From Rufibacter sp. DG15C (GTDB lineage Bacteria > Bacteroidota > Bacteroidia > Cytophagales > Hymenobacteraceae): a stretch of DNA of 64,000 nucleotides. The notes below the pieces were generated by a model. It was given only the letters and a program-made list of their open reading frames with translations. It did no database searches and had not been told where the DNA came from. Below are positions 16,576 to 26,124 of this stretch, piece by piece. Made by a program: the position numbers and the translations under genes. The DNA lies in NCBI RefSeq assembly GCF_001577755.1, contig NZ_CP010776.1:4030001-4094000 (forward strand), given 5' to 3'. Within the stretch, counting starts at the first letter, position 1. Each line of letters opens with the position of its first letter.

Positions 16576-17575
16576 GTTTAACTCGGTTAATAAAGGGGTT
16601 TTCGTAAAAGGTTTGGTTTGACTCCCGGGCATCGTGTAATATTGGGGTGACCCGAGCGTTTAAAAATCAGTCAGCGAAAGCTGACCTCACTACTTCCTTC
16701 TAAAAGTGCCTCATATACGCCTATCTATTTTAGTTTTACTATTATTAATTCTGCACTAAACTCATATTGACTGTCTTGAGCATTCTACATGTATTTGCAT
16801 TCTAACCTTCAACTTAGTCAAAAATTATTACCTGAAAACCTGCAACAATCTTATTATCAGTTCCGTAGTGGCAAAGTTAGGAACAAAATTTATACATTTT
16901 TCAAAGACCACCTATTCCTGCTATTTTGCATTAAAACATTACAAAAACAGGTTAATTTTCTTTATTAGACACAACACTTTCTTTAAATCCACCATAACCT
17001 TTTTTGAAGTGCTTTGTATATCAAGTAATTGAAGTTTAATTACTTACAATAATTTAGATAGTAGTTTCGTTGCCAAGGACGCCTGACCAAGGATTTATTA
17101 TAATTGCCAGAAAAACTTATTAATTATTGTTTTATTGAGTGCCAAGAGAAGCCTTTACACACCCATTATTGCACTATACCATTAAAGACACAATCACTCT
17201 AACATTATCTGTTCTCAGGCGAGGAACCTGAGTAACCAATCCAAGCTCCTCTAACCAAGACAAGTAGTCAACCCCCAGTTCTGAAAAGCCTTATTATCAA
17301 TTCAGTAGGTATTCATTAACCGGAGCAATGGCATTTCGTATAGACTATTAGCTAATTGCCACTAGCTCCTCTACAGTTTGCAGTCCATCTAAGCCTGCTA
17401 TTTACTGGGTTAAATTTACCGCCACATTGCGCCCATGGCGAGGCCTACGCAAGCCCCTTCCTAGCACCAATAACCTTTAAAATAGGCGCTTTGCGCAGGA
17501 ATCTCCTCTTTGATCCGTTCTCTTCGGATGTTGCCCCTTGATTGATATGTGTTTGGTTGACTAAGTGAAATTGAT
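16576..17575. other. Long AT-rich intergenic region
   Basis: A 1-kb divergent control region with no convincing gene. A TAnnTTTG-like element (TAGTTTCG) lies at 17062-17069. A short reading frame at 17356-17541 has no domain, signal or start context and was not called. Confidence 0.5.
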
Positions 17576-19918
17576 ATGAGAAAAGGCTTCTTTATCCTTG
17601 TCGCATTGATAGCACTTTTTGTTTCAAATGCGAAAGCTCAGAATACCATGGTACCGTTTGGATCGTCTTGGCAGTACCTAGACGATGGCTCCAACCAAGG
17701 AACCGCCTGGCAATCCCCTACCTTCAACAGCTCAGCCTGGAAAACAGGAGTGGGCAAGTTTGGGTATGGCATCGTGGACGCGGCCACTCTGGTAGGCTAT
17801 GGTCCTGATGCTAGCAATAAATACATTACCACCTATTTCAGAAAAACCATCTCCCTCCCAGACCCAGGCACGCTGGGATCCATCTCTGCTAATATAAGAC
17901 TGGATGATGGCGCCGTCATATACGTAAACGGCGTAGAGATGCACCGCATTAACATGCCCACTGGCACTATCACCTATAATACCCTAACCGCTATCAGCTC
18001 CAGTGGGGACGGCTCCAAAACCCTCACATTTACCATCAACTCTTCAGCGTTTGTGAGTGGCACTAATGTAATCGCCGTTGAGGTCCATCAGTCCAAGATC
18101 AATACTTCAGACATGGCCTTTGACCTGCAATTGTCCTCTAGCCAGACTGGATCTGGCGGAGGAGATGTCACCCCTCCTTACGTGGTAAGTATTTTACGTC
18201 AGAATCCTACCTCTTCCGTGACACCTCCTGGTCCGGTAACCTTCAGAGTCACCTTCTCAGAAAGAGTTACAGGGGTATCTACCGGTGACTTCAGCCTTGC
18301 CACCACCAACACCGCCTCCGGCACAATCACAGGAATTACCAGTGTAGGCACGGCGGGGTCGCAGTATGACGTGGGGATGAACACCGCAGGAGCAGGCAGT
18401 TTGAGGCTGGACCTTAAAACGTCAGGCAATGGCATTACAGACGCCTCTTCCAATGCTATCTCTGGCGGCTTTTCCTCAGGCGAGAGCTACACCCTTCAGG
18501 CTCCTACTTCTGGAGGCACTGGATTTGCAGCAGTGACTCATCTCACTCCCACATCCATCACTACTAATACTGCAGACAAACCGCAGTCCAAAGTATGGTC
18601 TTACGCTGGCAAGTATTGGACGGTCCTAACCACCTCAGATGGCATCTATCTTTGGCGGCTAGACGGAACCTCTTGGACGCGCCTGCTACGCCTTTCCTCT
18701 AGCACCAAGGCCCGCGCCGACTGCAAGGCGGTGGGCAGCCTGACCCATGTGCTCCTCTTCCGGGGTGACAATACTTCTTACCTTGTTTCTCTGGAGTACA
18801 ATGCCTCCTTGGGCACCTACCAACTCTGGACCCAGCGGACCGCCAGAGCATCCATTGAGTTTGAGGACGGCGCGGAGACCGCCACCATGGACATTGACGG
18901 CATTGGCCGCATGTGGATCGCTTCTGACGATGATGCAGGAAATGTAAACATACGGTGGTCCGACGCTCCCTATTCCAATTGGAACCTACCCATAGTGGTG
19001 GCCACCGGTACCAAACCAGATGACATCACAAGCTTGGTTGCCATGCCTGGGAAAGTAGGCGTTCTTTGGTCTAATCAAAACACTAAGCGGTTCGGATTTA
19101 GGACTCACGCAGATGGGGCGTCTCCTTCCTCTTGGTCGGCGGACGAAAGTCCCGCTGCCGCCTCGGCTTTGAACATGGGCGCTGGCATGGCTGATGATCA
19201 CCTTAACATAGCCATAGCTGGGGACGGCACCCTCTATTGCGCGGTGAAGACCGGGTATGATGCGCCGGACTTTACGAAGCTAGCCCTGCTGGTGCGCCGC
19301 CCGTCTGGGGCATGGGATCCTTTGTATGAAGTCTCAGAATATGAAGGCACCAGGCCCATCGCCTTGCTGAACGAGGCTGTTGGGAAAATAAGGGTAGCCT
19401 ATACCTCCAAGGAAAACGGGGGCGATCTGCTCTACCGGGAGTCTTCGCTTGCCAACATCACTTTCAGCTCACCCATCACCTTGCTCAGCGGTTTGTACAA
19501 CTATGTTAGCAGCACTAAAAACCGCTTCTCCTCAGAGACTGTATTGGTTGCCACGGACGTGAGCAGTTCTGCCTTGAAGGCAGTGGGCTTTCTGGTTTCT
19601 GACGCAGGAACTATGGCCGCCTCTAGCCAGGCAGTTGTTGTTAGTAATGAGCTTATCAAAGCGCCAGAAGCTTTCCCCAATCCTTTCACTCGCAACACCA
19701 ATCTTCGTTTTTCTCTCCAATGGGATTCTGAATTCTCGGCTGACCTCTTCGATGGTAGGGGTAACCACATTCGCACAATAGGCAAAGGCAAGGTCAACAA
19801 GAGCGCAATGGTTCACCTTGAAATTGACGGAACTGACTTGACAGCAGGACTTTATTTTGTTAGAATGACAACAGAGTCTGGCACTAAGACCATTCGCTTA
19901 GTGAAGAATACTGATTAG
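17576..19918 (+). CDS. Secreted galactose-binding/beta-propeller protein with T9SS sorting domain
   Basis: 780 residues. A signal peptide (to about residue 21, SNAKA) precedes a galactose-binding-like domain (22-195: FGSSWQYLDDGSNQGTAW and later FAGTNVIAVEVHQ-type strand). An Ig-like domain follows (200-310, VTFSERVTGV), then a propeller-like region (320-690, repeated GIYLWRLDG, DIDGIGRMWIA), then a type A T9SS sorting domain (PEAFPNPFTRNTN to GLYFVRM). The first domain is about 60-70 percent identical by eye to two copies in the 51828 protein. Likely exported across the outer membrane and involved in glycan binding; no catalytic motif identified. Confidence 0.8.
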   Translation: MRKGFFILVALIALFVSNAKAQNTMVPFGSSWQYLDDGSNQGTAWQSPTFNSSAWKTGVGKFGYGIVDAATLVGYGPDASNKYITTYFRKTISLPDPGTLGSISANIRLDDGAVIYVNGVEMHRINMPTGTITYNTLTAISSSGDGSKTLTFTINSSAFVSGTNVIAVEVHQSKINTSDMAFDLQLSSSQTGSGGGDVTPPYVVSILRQNPTSSVTPPGPVTFRVTFSERVTGVSTGDFSLATTNTASGTITGITSVGTAGSQYDVGMNTAGAGSLRLDLKTSGNGITDASSNAISGGFSSGESYTLQAPTSGGTGFAAVTHLTPTSITTNTADKPQSKVWSYAGKYWTVLTTSDGIYLWRLDGTSWTRLLRLSSSTKARADCKAVGSLTHVLLFRGDNTSYLVSLEYNASLGTYQLWTQRTARASIEFEDGAETATMDIDGIGRMWIASDDDAGNVNIRWSDAPYSNWNLPIVVATGTKPDDITSLVAMPGKVGVLWSNQNTKRFGFRTHADGASPSSWSADESPAAASALNMGAGMADDHLNIAIAGDGTLYCAVKTGYDAPDFTKLALLVRRPSGAWDPLYEVSEYEGTRPIALLNEAVGKIRVAYTSKENGGDLLYRESSLANITFSSPITLLSGLYNYVSSTKNRFSSETVLVATDVSSSALKAVGFLVSDAGTMAASSQAVVVSNELIKAPEAFPNPFTRNTNLRFSLQWDSEFSADLFDGRGNHIRTIGKGKVNKSAMVHLEIDGTDLTAGLYFVRMTTESGTKTIRLVKNTD

Positions 19919-20012
19919 GCCAATTTTGAAGCAGGATTAATGAGGCAAAAGGCGTTTTTTTTGCAGAAAAATTGCGAATTCCTCGAATTTAGCTTCTAAA
20001 CGAAAGGGAAAC

Positions 20013-20062
20013 AAAAAAGCCACTCACAAGTTTTACCTCGTAAGTGGCTCATTATCTGGTGG
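20013..20062 (-). repeat. tRNA-linked repeat copy with tRNA 3' end remnant
   Basis: 46 of 50 bases match 30857-30906, which carries the terminator and 3' end of a tRNA gene. On the minus strand the bases just beyond read as a tRNA-like 3' end (CCCTGTCTGCGTCCACC), but no 5' half of a tRNA is present. Looks like a duplicated attachment-type end or a truncated tRNA. Confidence 0.6.
20019..20048 (-). terminator. Hairpin terminator in the tRNA-linked repeat (left copy)
   Basis: GCCACTTAC / GTGAGTGGC stem followed by TTTTTT on the minus strand. Confidence 0.7.
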
Positions 20063-20144
20063 ACGCAGACAGGGAAATATCAAACTTTATACAAGTAGAT
20101 CTGGCTGAGATTATAGCCATGGCCAATTCCAAATAAGAAGAATG

Positions 20145-20189
20145 AATCTGAGGATTCGTCAAGCTTTCGTTTTGAGGGACCCTCAGATT
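20145..20189 (-). terminator. Stem-loop after the PhyH remnant
   Basis: AATCTGAGG and CCTCAGATT, 27-nt loop, just past the stop of the PhyH fragment; probably its old terminator. Confidence 0.45.
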
Positions 20190-20197
20190 TTATGCTG

Positions 20198-20551
20198 TTA
20201 GATTCTCTCCCGTTCTAACCACTCCAATCCTTCCGGCAGATCCAAGCAGTTGAACTCCAGGTGGATCACGCGGCGGTGCTTTTCATTTACAGTCTTGGAG
20301 GATGCATGCAGGGTAAGTGGTTTCATTAGGTGTGCACCTCCTTTCAATACTTTGCAGCACTTGCTTTCAGCAGCCTCCCGCAGGGTGTTTATTTCATCAT
20401 GCGCTAGAATGCTGAAATGGGTTTTAGGAATGACCCGCAGGGCCCCGTTCTTCTCATCTGTATCATCCAAGTGCACGCGCACCGTAACCGCTTTGTGCAG
20501 GTAATCCAACGGTGGGATCACGCTTGTCAGTCCGGATTTGTTGGTCCAGCC
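20198..20551 (-). pseudogene. Phytanoyl-CoA dioxygenase (PhyH) family C-terminal remnant
   Basis: The C-terminal roughly 118 residues of a PhyH-type Fe(II)/2-oxoglutarate dioxygenase. The conserved run is WTNKSGLTSVIPPLDYL, then TVRVHLDDTDEKNGALRVIP, the distal His region LTLHASSK and RRVIHLEFN. Upstream of 20551 the same frame meets a stop and the similarity ends, so the N-terminal half, including the HxD iron ligands, is missing. No credible start remains; an internal ATG at 20521 would give a nonfunctional piece. It is one of several remnants in 20-24 kb. Confidence 0.8.
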
Positions 20552-20782
20552 AAGAAGTAATATTTAAATATAGAGTTGGGTGCAGGATAAGAAATCCTTA
20601 CTATAAATTGGGAAGACTCCAATATATGGACCTTCTCCATTGATGTGATGCAATTTTTTCTTAAACAGATAAACGAGCTAATGATTAAACAAAGGAGTCT
20701 GGATGGATAATTAGGCAGGGAAATAGTGTTTAATAAACACAATCGATATTTGCTTGCTCTTAAAATTAAGCAGTACCCAATA

Positions 20783-21007
20783 CTATCTTCTAGAGAAGTT
20801 CATGGTGGCATCAGTTTTAACTTCTTCCTTGGTTCGGTCGCCCTCTAAAACCCGTAACACCAGCCATGTTTTAGTAGCGGAGGATACCTCTATCGTCCTT
20901 GCAGCAGAAAACATCTCATGCGGGGTTACCGAATTACCATAGCGGATTTCGACATATAGCCAGCCATACCGCTCAACCAGGTCATATTCAAACTTCCTAT
21001 TGGCCAT
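20783..21007 (-). CDS. Hypothetical 74-residue protein
   Basis: Reads MANRKFEYDLVERYGWLYV and ends in an ordinary stop. Small, soluble, mixed alpha/beta look, with the pattern of Bacteroidota hypothetical proteins that start FEYELIEQYGW. I do not recognise a function. It may be shortened, since its neighbours are remnants. The 230 bp between it and the PhyH remnant shows nothing clear. Confidence 0.45.
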   Translation of the reverse strand: MANRKFEYDLVERYGWLYVEIRYGNSVTPHEMFSAARTIEVSSATKTWLVLRVLEGDRTKEEVKTDATMNFSRR

Positions 21008-21046
21008 GCCTGCTTGGTATAGTATAACAACCTTCCCCTCTATGAA

Positions 21047-21214
21047 TTAGCAGTCAAACGGCTCGATATATTCGGTGAATTTGGCCCATCTGTTGTTCTC
21101 GATTATGTCTTTCTTATCGGATTGAAACACCCATCGGCCTATGAGAAATGAGAAGTCGCTTTTTAACCTCCTTGGGGAAATGTCCTCATCCTTGTCCCCG
21201 TAGCCCTTCTTTTG
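21047..21214 (-). pseudogene. Small coding remnant without a start
   Basis: An open stretch of 55 codons between two stops with natural codon texture (SPRRLKSDFSFLIGRWVF, then NNRWAKFTEYIEPFDC at the end). No ATG/GTG start is present and the frame is closed by TAG just upstream. It looks like the tail of a lost gene; family unknown. Confidence 0.45.
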
Positions 21215-21302
21215 CTATGACTCATTTTTGGTATAGTGTTTTCTGGTAAGGAGTGTAGCCTGCATGCCCAATTGCTTCCGCCGATTATTTGAAACCCGCA
21301 GG

Positions 21303-22223
21303 CTACTCCTCAAAATAGCAGTTCATCTTCACGCTCACAGCGAGCTTCTGCCTCTCTCCTGATGGCACCCTTTCCCCATTTGACCCGAGCCAGTAGGAAA
21401 TGTACATGTGAGACTTCTTACCACCTATGTCGTCGTACAGGTTCCGGTTTGGGTGATGATTGGTAGACACCGTAAGGCTGGGGTTCTGTTGTGGCTGATA
21501 GGCGGCCAGCCAGGAGGCGACGGGGTCGGCGGAAAGCCCTATGTCTTTGAAACCTACCCCAATGGAGTGGTACTTGCTAAAACCACCCTCTAGGGTCTTC
21601 ACGGTGCCTCCGGTCGGCTTGACCATCTTCAGTTTTCTAAGATCGTAGCCCTTCGACATTATGAGTGAGTCCAGGTTAATGGTGTTTGCGCTTCTAACAG
21701 GACCGCTGAGGTCATTACCCTGCGGCTGGGTAATGAAATCAAAATTACCTGTAAAGTCCAGTGACAGGTAGGGAAGCGAAGTGAAGGGATAGAGACGGTA
21801 GTAGTGGATGTCGGACCATGCGCTCTCCTGTCTGGTCTCGTCAGCCTGGTAGGGGTTCTTGATGATGGCGTACCGCAGGCGGTAGGCGACGTAGAATCTC
21901 TGAGGGTCGTTCGTGACCCCGATGGAAGCTCCCTGGGTCCTAGAAGTGTTGGCGCCACGCCAGGTGACGGGATACCCGTCGAAGGCCTTTGCACCCTTCT
22001 TATAAAGCATACTATCGGTCGTGGCAATCATCTGCATCTCCACATACTGTGTGGAATCCGGCACCTCCCACCTGATGGTGTAACCAGTGTGGGTCGGATA
22101 AAGGATGACGTTGCCCGTCGGACCGAATACCTTGGGAACTGGGAGAGTGGGTCCTTCGTCCGTCAACTCACAGCCTGAAAAGATTAGTAGTGACGCAAGT
22201 ACAAAATAGAGTCTGCTCTTCAT
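21303..22223 (-). CDS. Lipoprotein of unknown function
   Basis: 306 residues. Lipobox LIFSGC gives the lipid cysteine at residue 18, followed by ELTDEGP, an acidic export-like stretch. The rest is beta-rich with no recognised motif: a possible fibronectin-type strand pattern (YTIRWEVPDSTQYVEMQM) near residues 48-65 and a C-terminal domain ending KMNCYFEE. Base usage is more GC-rich than the flanking core genes. It is divergent from the YD-repeat lipoprotein at 22363. Function not assigned. Confidence 0.7.
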   Translation of the reverse strand: MKSRLYFVLASLLIFSGCELTDEGPTLPVPKVFGPTGNVILYPTHTGYTIRWEVPDSTQYVEMQMIATTDSMLYKKGAKAFDGYPVTWRGANTSRTQGASIGVTNDPQRFYVAYRLRYAIIKNPYQADETRQESAWSDIHYYRLYPFTSLPYLSLDFTGNFDFITQPQGNDLSGPVRSANTINLDSLIMSKGYDLRKLKMVKPTGGTVKTLEGGFSKYHSIGVGFKDIGLSADPVASWLAAYQPQQNPSLTVSTNHHPNRNLYDDIGGKKSHMYISYWLGSNGERVPSGERQKLAVSVKMNCYFEE

Positions 22224-22362
22224 AAGGTGGGCATGACTGTGAAAAGCACCATGTACTCAGTGCCAGACTGCAAAAGTACGCCCCATCAGCCATTTAACCT
22301 AGGTCGGCGTGTTCAGTTGTCTTGCAAAAGAAGTACCTTTGCGATGGATTACAACCACTCAC

Positions 22363-23187
22363 ATGAAAAGAGTACTACCCTTCCTGCTTTTGTTAATTTC
22401 GGCTGTGTCGTGTACCGAGGAGGATCCAAAGCCGACAAAGAAGGTCATCACCGAGATCAACACGCTGAGACAGGACGGGCAGCCGGACGCCCCCCGCACC
22501 TTCACCTACGACGAGTCGGGGCTGCTGAAGGAGTATAGGCATTACGCGCCTTTGAGCCATGAATACAACCCGGCAGGCAGGCTCATAAAGGTGCAGGTGG
22601 GTTCCAAGCAAGAAAAGTACACGTATGACGCCGCCGGAAGGCTGGCGACCTCCACCACGCTGGGGCTGCACGACACGGTGATAGAGACCGGCGTCTTCTT
22701 CTATGACGCAACCGGCAGGATGGAGCGGATGAGCGTGCTGGAGCGGATGGACTGGCCTGAGCCGCACACTTTCGCCACACATTACCTTCTCACCTATGAC
22801 GCTTCGGGGAACGTCATCCGGCAGGATCTGTATAGGTCGACCTCCCTAGAGGAACTGGGCGGGCTCTATGGCACGATGGAGGCGGTCTTCGACGGCCACA
22901 GGAACCCGCTGCGCGTCGTGGGCTCCCCCAACTTCGGTCATCACCACTTCCACACAAACGGCGGACCGACAGAAGAGAACATCTTTGACGTCCTCACCGG
23001 GGCGCAGAGAGGGCGGCGGTCGCTGATCTCCTTCCTCAGCCCCAACAACGCCGTGAGCATCAAATACACAAATGGAAACGGTGTGATCAACCCTATCAAC
23101 GTGGTTTACAGGTACGACGGGGAGGGTGACCCGATAGAGATGAAGGTCAACGAACGCGTCTTTACCGTAGTGTACGAAAATAGGTAG
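22363..23187 (+). CDS. YD/RHS-like repeat lipoprotein
   Basis: About 274 residues from the ATG at 22363, which directly starts a lipoprotein signal (MKRVLPFLLLLISAVSC, cysteine near 17); the longer upstream reading lacks signal features. The body contains YD-like repeats: TYDESGLLKEYRHY, EYNPAGRLIKVQV, TYDAAGRLATST, FYDATGRMERMS and LTYDASGNVIRQD. These resemble RHS/YD repeats that form beta shells in surface or toxin proteins, but the protein is short and has no toxin tip. GC-rich codon use. Function unknown. Confidence 0.75.
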   Translation: MKRVLPFLLLLISAVSCTEEDPKPTKKVITEINTLRQDGQPDAPRTFTYDESGLLKEYRHYAPLSHEYNPAGRLIKVQVGSKQEKYTYDAAGRLATSTTLGLHDTVIETGVFFYDATGRMERMSVLERMDWPEPHTFATHYLLTYDASGNVIRQDLYRSTSLEELGGLYGTMEAVFDGHRNPLRVVGSPNFGHHHFHTNGGPTEENIFDVLTGAQRGRRSLISFLSPNNAVSIKYTNGNGVINPINVVYRYDGEGDPIEMKVNERVFTVVYENR

Positions 23188-23232
23188 GCATCTAAATCAC
23201 AAATTCTCCTGTTTGGGGCTAATCGTGGAAAG

Positions 23233-24082
23233 TCAGAAGGTTGGTCCCTTTTCTGTCTTTGACTCCAGCCTCGCCTCTATGTCGTCTGGCAGTTCAGTGA
23301 GCAGATCATACCCATTCACCGCCTCTATGGCATCCACCATCGTCCTGTAGCCGCCCCATGAAGAGTTGACCGTGTTGATGTTGGGCGTGTTCACCGATAT
23401 GACCCTGGTATTCTCGGTCACCCGACTCACGTAATTGTCCCCTAACGGAATAACCATTATCACCTTCCAGATCATGCTAGGCACCGTCACCCTACCGTTG
23501 TCAATGGTGTTCTTCGTGCCGTCGCTACCTGCGCCTTCCACCCCGTAGCTTCCCATGATCACATACACCTCGTTCCCTGCCTGTGCCAAGTTCCGCGTGT
23601 GGTCCTCCAGCCCCGCCCACGTCTGTTGGTTGTTGCTGGGGACCTGCGGGACCATGTCGGTTATCAGGAAGGTGGCCGAGTTGTCTTCCAGGGTCTTGGT
23701 TCTGTCTGCTGAGGGCGTGTTATGGCCCATGTCAAAGCCGCTGCCGGTGTAATGACCATCATCCTATACTATCTAGTCGGCAGGCTCTTGTCGGGCCGGA
23801 AGTCGTCCTGCCTTGTGGCATCGCCAATCCAGTCCCTAGTCAGGTGCCAGCCCACCCAGTTGGGCCTGCTTCTGTCCCGGCTGTAGGAGAGCGTTTACTG
23901 AGGCTTCTCCATTAGATAGTTATTGAAGTTGCTAAGGTCTGTGGTGGCGTTGCTGGGGTCTCCCAGGGTGAGGTGCCCACTCAGTGGTGTGATGTCTGAA
24001 GTCTTTGTGGGACGACCTCTGTCTCTTTACAGCTAATAGCTAAGAGTAAAAATAGGACTATGTAGATATGGGATTTCTTAAT
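23233..24082 (-). pseudogene. NUC1-type DNA/RNA non-specific endonuclease lipoprotein, decayed
   Basis: The 3' part (23233-23754) reads as an intact DNA/RNA endonuclease G-like domain with FDMGHNTPSADRTK (catalytic His), ITDMVPQVPSNNQ and WAGLEDHTR. Upstream the homologous sequence continues but is broken. A frameshift plus stop occurs near 23765, where LPTR runs into TAG. A TAA interrupts MEKPQ-TLSYSRDR near 23900. Another frame change lies near 24000, before SDITPLSGHLTLGDPS. The lipoprotein signal (KKSHIYIVLFLLLAISC) starts with ATT at 24082. Intact relatives are exported nucleases. Presented as a pseudogene because at least four disruptions are visible. Confidence 0.85.
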
Positions 24083-24339
24083 GGCTGCAATAAAACAGTT
24101 GGCACGGTGGTATATTTACCGATTCCATTCAGGATAGTTCACCCAAACCTTCAAAGGTGAAATTCCCTAAGATGAGCTAAACATCAATACTTCAAAGTAT
24201 TAAGGATAATTACTGGTTAGCTGCCTATGGCTTTAATTCCAAAACATACCCTGCCATTATAAATGCACTCCGCTAAAGTTCCTTATCTTAGAACCAGCTT
24301 ATCAAACAACTTCTTCCGAAAACGCCCTTTGCCCAGCAC

Positions 24340-26055
24340 ATGTCCATTCAACCTTACATAAGGAAAGCAATCCTTATTTCAGCGCTCATGCTTTCCCTCT
24401 CTGCCTTACACGCCACCGCCCAGAGTTTTGAGTGGGTGCAGACGGCGGGCACAACCATGCAATACGCTGGTGCCTTAGCCCGGAAGATACAGGTCGACGC
24501 GGCTGGAAACACCTACGTAGTGGGCAACTTCTTGCACAACGTGATATTCGATGGGAGGGAATTCGAGTCCACCTCCCCGCTAGGGAACCCAGACGTCTAC
24601 CTGGCCAAGTACGACAAGGGCGGAAGGCTCTCCTGGGTGAGAAGATACGGCGGAAAGGGGGGCGAGGACGCCATCGACTTCGCGCTCGACCCGCAGGGGA
24701 ACGTATACATCGTCGGGTTCTTCACCAAGGCGAACCCGGGCGACAACCATGAGATAGGCGGGGCCAGCCTGCACCTTGACGGCAGCGACCGTGAGTTCTT
24801 CCTGGCAAAACTCAGCCCGTCCGGGGACCTCGTCTGGCTCAGACAGAGCTACGACAGCGGCCTTGCCAGGCCCGACTGGCCGCAGATCGCCGTGGATCCA
24901 CTGGGAAACGTCATCTTCCAGGGAACGTTCAAGGGGGAGATGCGGATCGGGAGCACGGTACTCAAGAACGACGGAAGGAGCGTCGGCCTTTTCGTGGTGA
25001 AGCTGAGCCCTGCCGGAGAGGTGCTCTGGGGCAACACGCAGGTGGCTAGCATCAACTTCCTGGAAGGGCCGGACCAGCTGACCCGGGACTTCGTGGAGGC
25101 TGCCGGCCTTACTACCGACGCATCCGGCAATATCTACTACACCGGCATCTTCCGGGGGACCCTGAGCTTCAAGGGAGAGCAGGTAAGGAGCAAGGCACAG
25201 GACGTGTACCTAGTGAAGCTGGACCCGGATGGCCGGCAGGCCTGGCACAGGGTGGTCTCAGGATATTTGGGGGAGACCTCCATGGACGTGGAGGTCGACG
25301 TAAAAGGGAATCCCCACCTCCTTTTATATGCCGTTGACCCGGAGGTGGGTGGCATACGGGCGAACAACGGGGCGGGTACCTATGTGGCCAAGTTTGACGG
25401 CTCCGGCAAACCCTATCAGGTCTCCTCCATTATCGAGGAAGGATTTTGTCCCGCCATCGCCATCGACGGGAATGGCCGGGTATATGCCACCGGCTACATC
25501 TCCGGTACGGCAAAAGTGGGGGACCAGGTGCTGAATCTGAGTACCGGCGAAGCGGAGGCTGTCGTCATCTGCCAGGACAGGGAGGGCAGGCTGGAGTGGG
25601 TGAGACAGGCCGGGGGGCCTGGTTTCGTGATGGGGACCGACATCCAGCTGGACGGTGCCGGAAGCGCCTACGTCCTGGGGGAGTTCAGAGGTGATATTTC
25701 GTTTGACGACCTACAGGTCCGTACCAAGGCCGCCTCCCGACCTGAGACGAAGGACTTTTACACGATAGACATGGTTGTCGCCAGGATGAAACTCCCCGTC
25801 AGTGTGACGCAGGTCTCCATCCCCAACATCTTCACCCCCAACGGTGACGGTGTGAACGACGTTTTCACGGTTGCCAACCTGCCCAAAGACTCCCCTGTCC
25901 GGATGAGGATCTATAGCCGATGGGGCACGCTGGTGGCAGACCTGAAGGATGGAACGAAAGGCTGGGAAGCCTACAACAGTGCAGAGGGCTTATACTTTTA
26001 CAACATTGAAATCGCAGGCGAACTGAAAAAAGGATGGGTGGAGCTCGTTAGGTAA
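24340..26055 (+). CDS. SBBP-repeat beta-propeller protein with type B (gliding motility-associated) T9SS domain
   Basis: 571 residues. Signal peptide to about residue 27 (LHATA). Residues 30-485 are repeated SBBP-like blades: VDAAGNTYVVGNF, DPQGNVYIVGFF, DPLGNVIFQGTF, DASGNIYYTGIF, DGNGRVYATGYI and DGAGSAYVLGEF, separated by ISW/WVRQ turns. The C-terminal about 85 residues are a T9SS type B/gliding motility-associated domain: IFTPNGDGVNDVF, RIYSRWGTLVADL and GLYFYNIEI. Likely secreted and surface-bound. It is GC-rich with many AGG/CGG arginine codons unlike sucC or pgk here, suggesting transfer. Confidence 0.85.
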   Translation: MSIQPYIRKAILISALMLSLSALHATAQSFEWVQTAGTTMQYAGALARKIQVDAAGNTYVVGNFLHNVIFDGREFESTSPLGNPDVYLAKYDKGGRLSWVRRYGGKGGEDAIDFALDPQGNVYIVGFFTKANPGDNHEIGGASLHLDGSDREFFLAKLSPSGDLVWLRQSYDSGLARPDWPQIAVDPLGNVIFQGTFKGEMRIGSTVLKNDGRSVGLFVVKLSPAGEVLWGNTQVASINFLEGPDQLTRDFVEAAGLTTDASGNIYYTGIFRGTLSFKGEQVRSKAQDVYLVKLDPDGRQAWHRVVSGYLGETSMDVEVDVKGNPHLLLYAVDPEVGGIRANNGAGTYVAKFDGSGKPYQVSSIIEEGFCPAIAIDGNGRVYATGYISGTAKVGDQVLNLSTGEAEAVVICQDREGRLEWVRQAGGPGFVMGTDIQLDGAGSAYVLGEFRGDISFDDLQVRTKAASRPETKDFYTIDMVVARMKLPVSVTQVSIPNIFTPNGDGVNDVFTVANLPKDSPVRMRIYSRWGTLVADLKDGTKGWEAYNSAEGLYFYNIEIAGELKKGWVELVR

Positions 26056-26060
26056 TATTA

Positions 26061-26102
26061 TGGGAACCGTGGCTTAATTTTTATTAACACCCTTGGTTCC
26101 CA
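26061..26102. terminator. Terminator between convergent surface-protein genes
   Basis: TGGGAACC.. / ..GGTTCCCA stem between convergent stops at 26055 and 26125; usable on both strands. Confidence 0.7.
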
Positions 26103-26124
26103 GTTGTTTTAAGAATATATTGTG

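Noticed and set aside
17356-17541. Possible short gene in the long intergenic region
   Set aside because: No signal, no motif, poor start context; it runs through promoter-like DNA.
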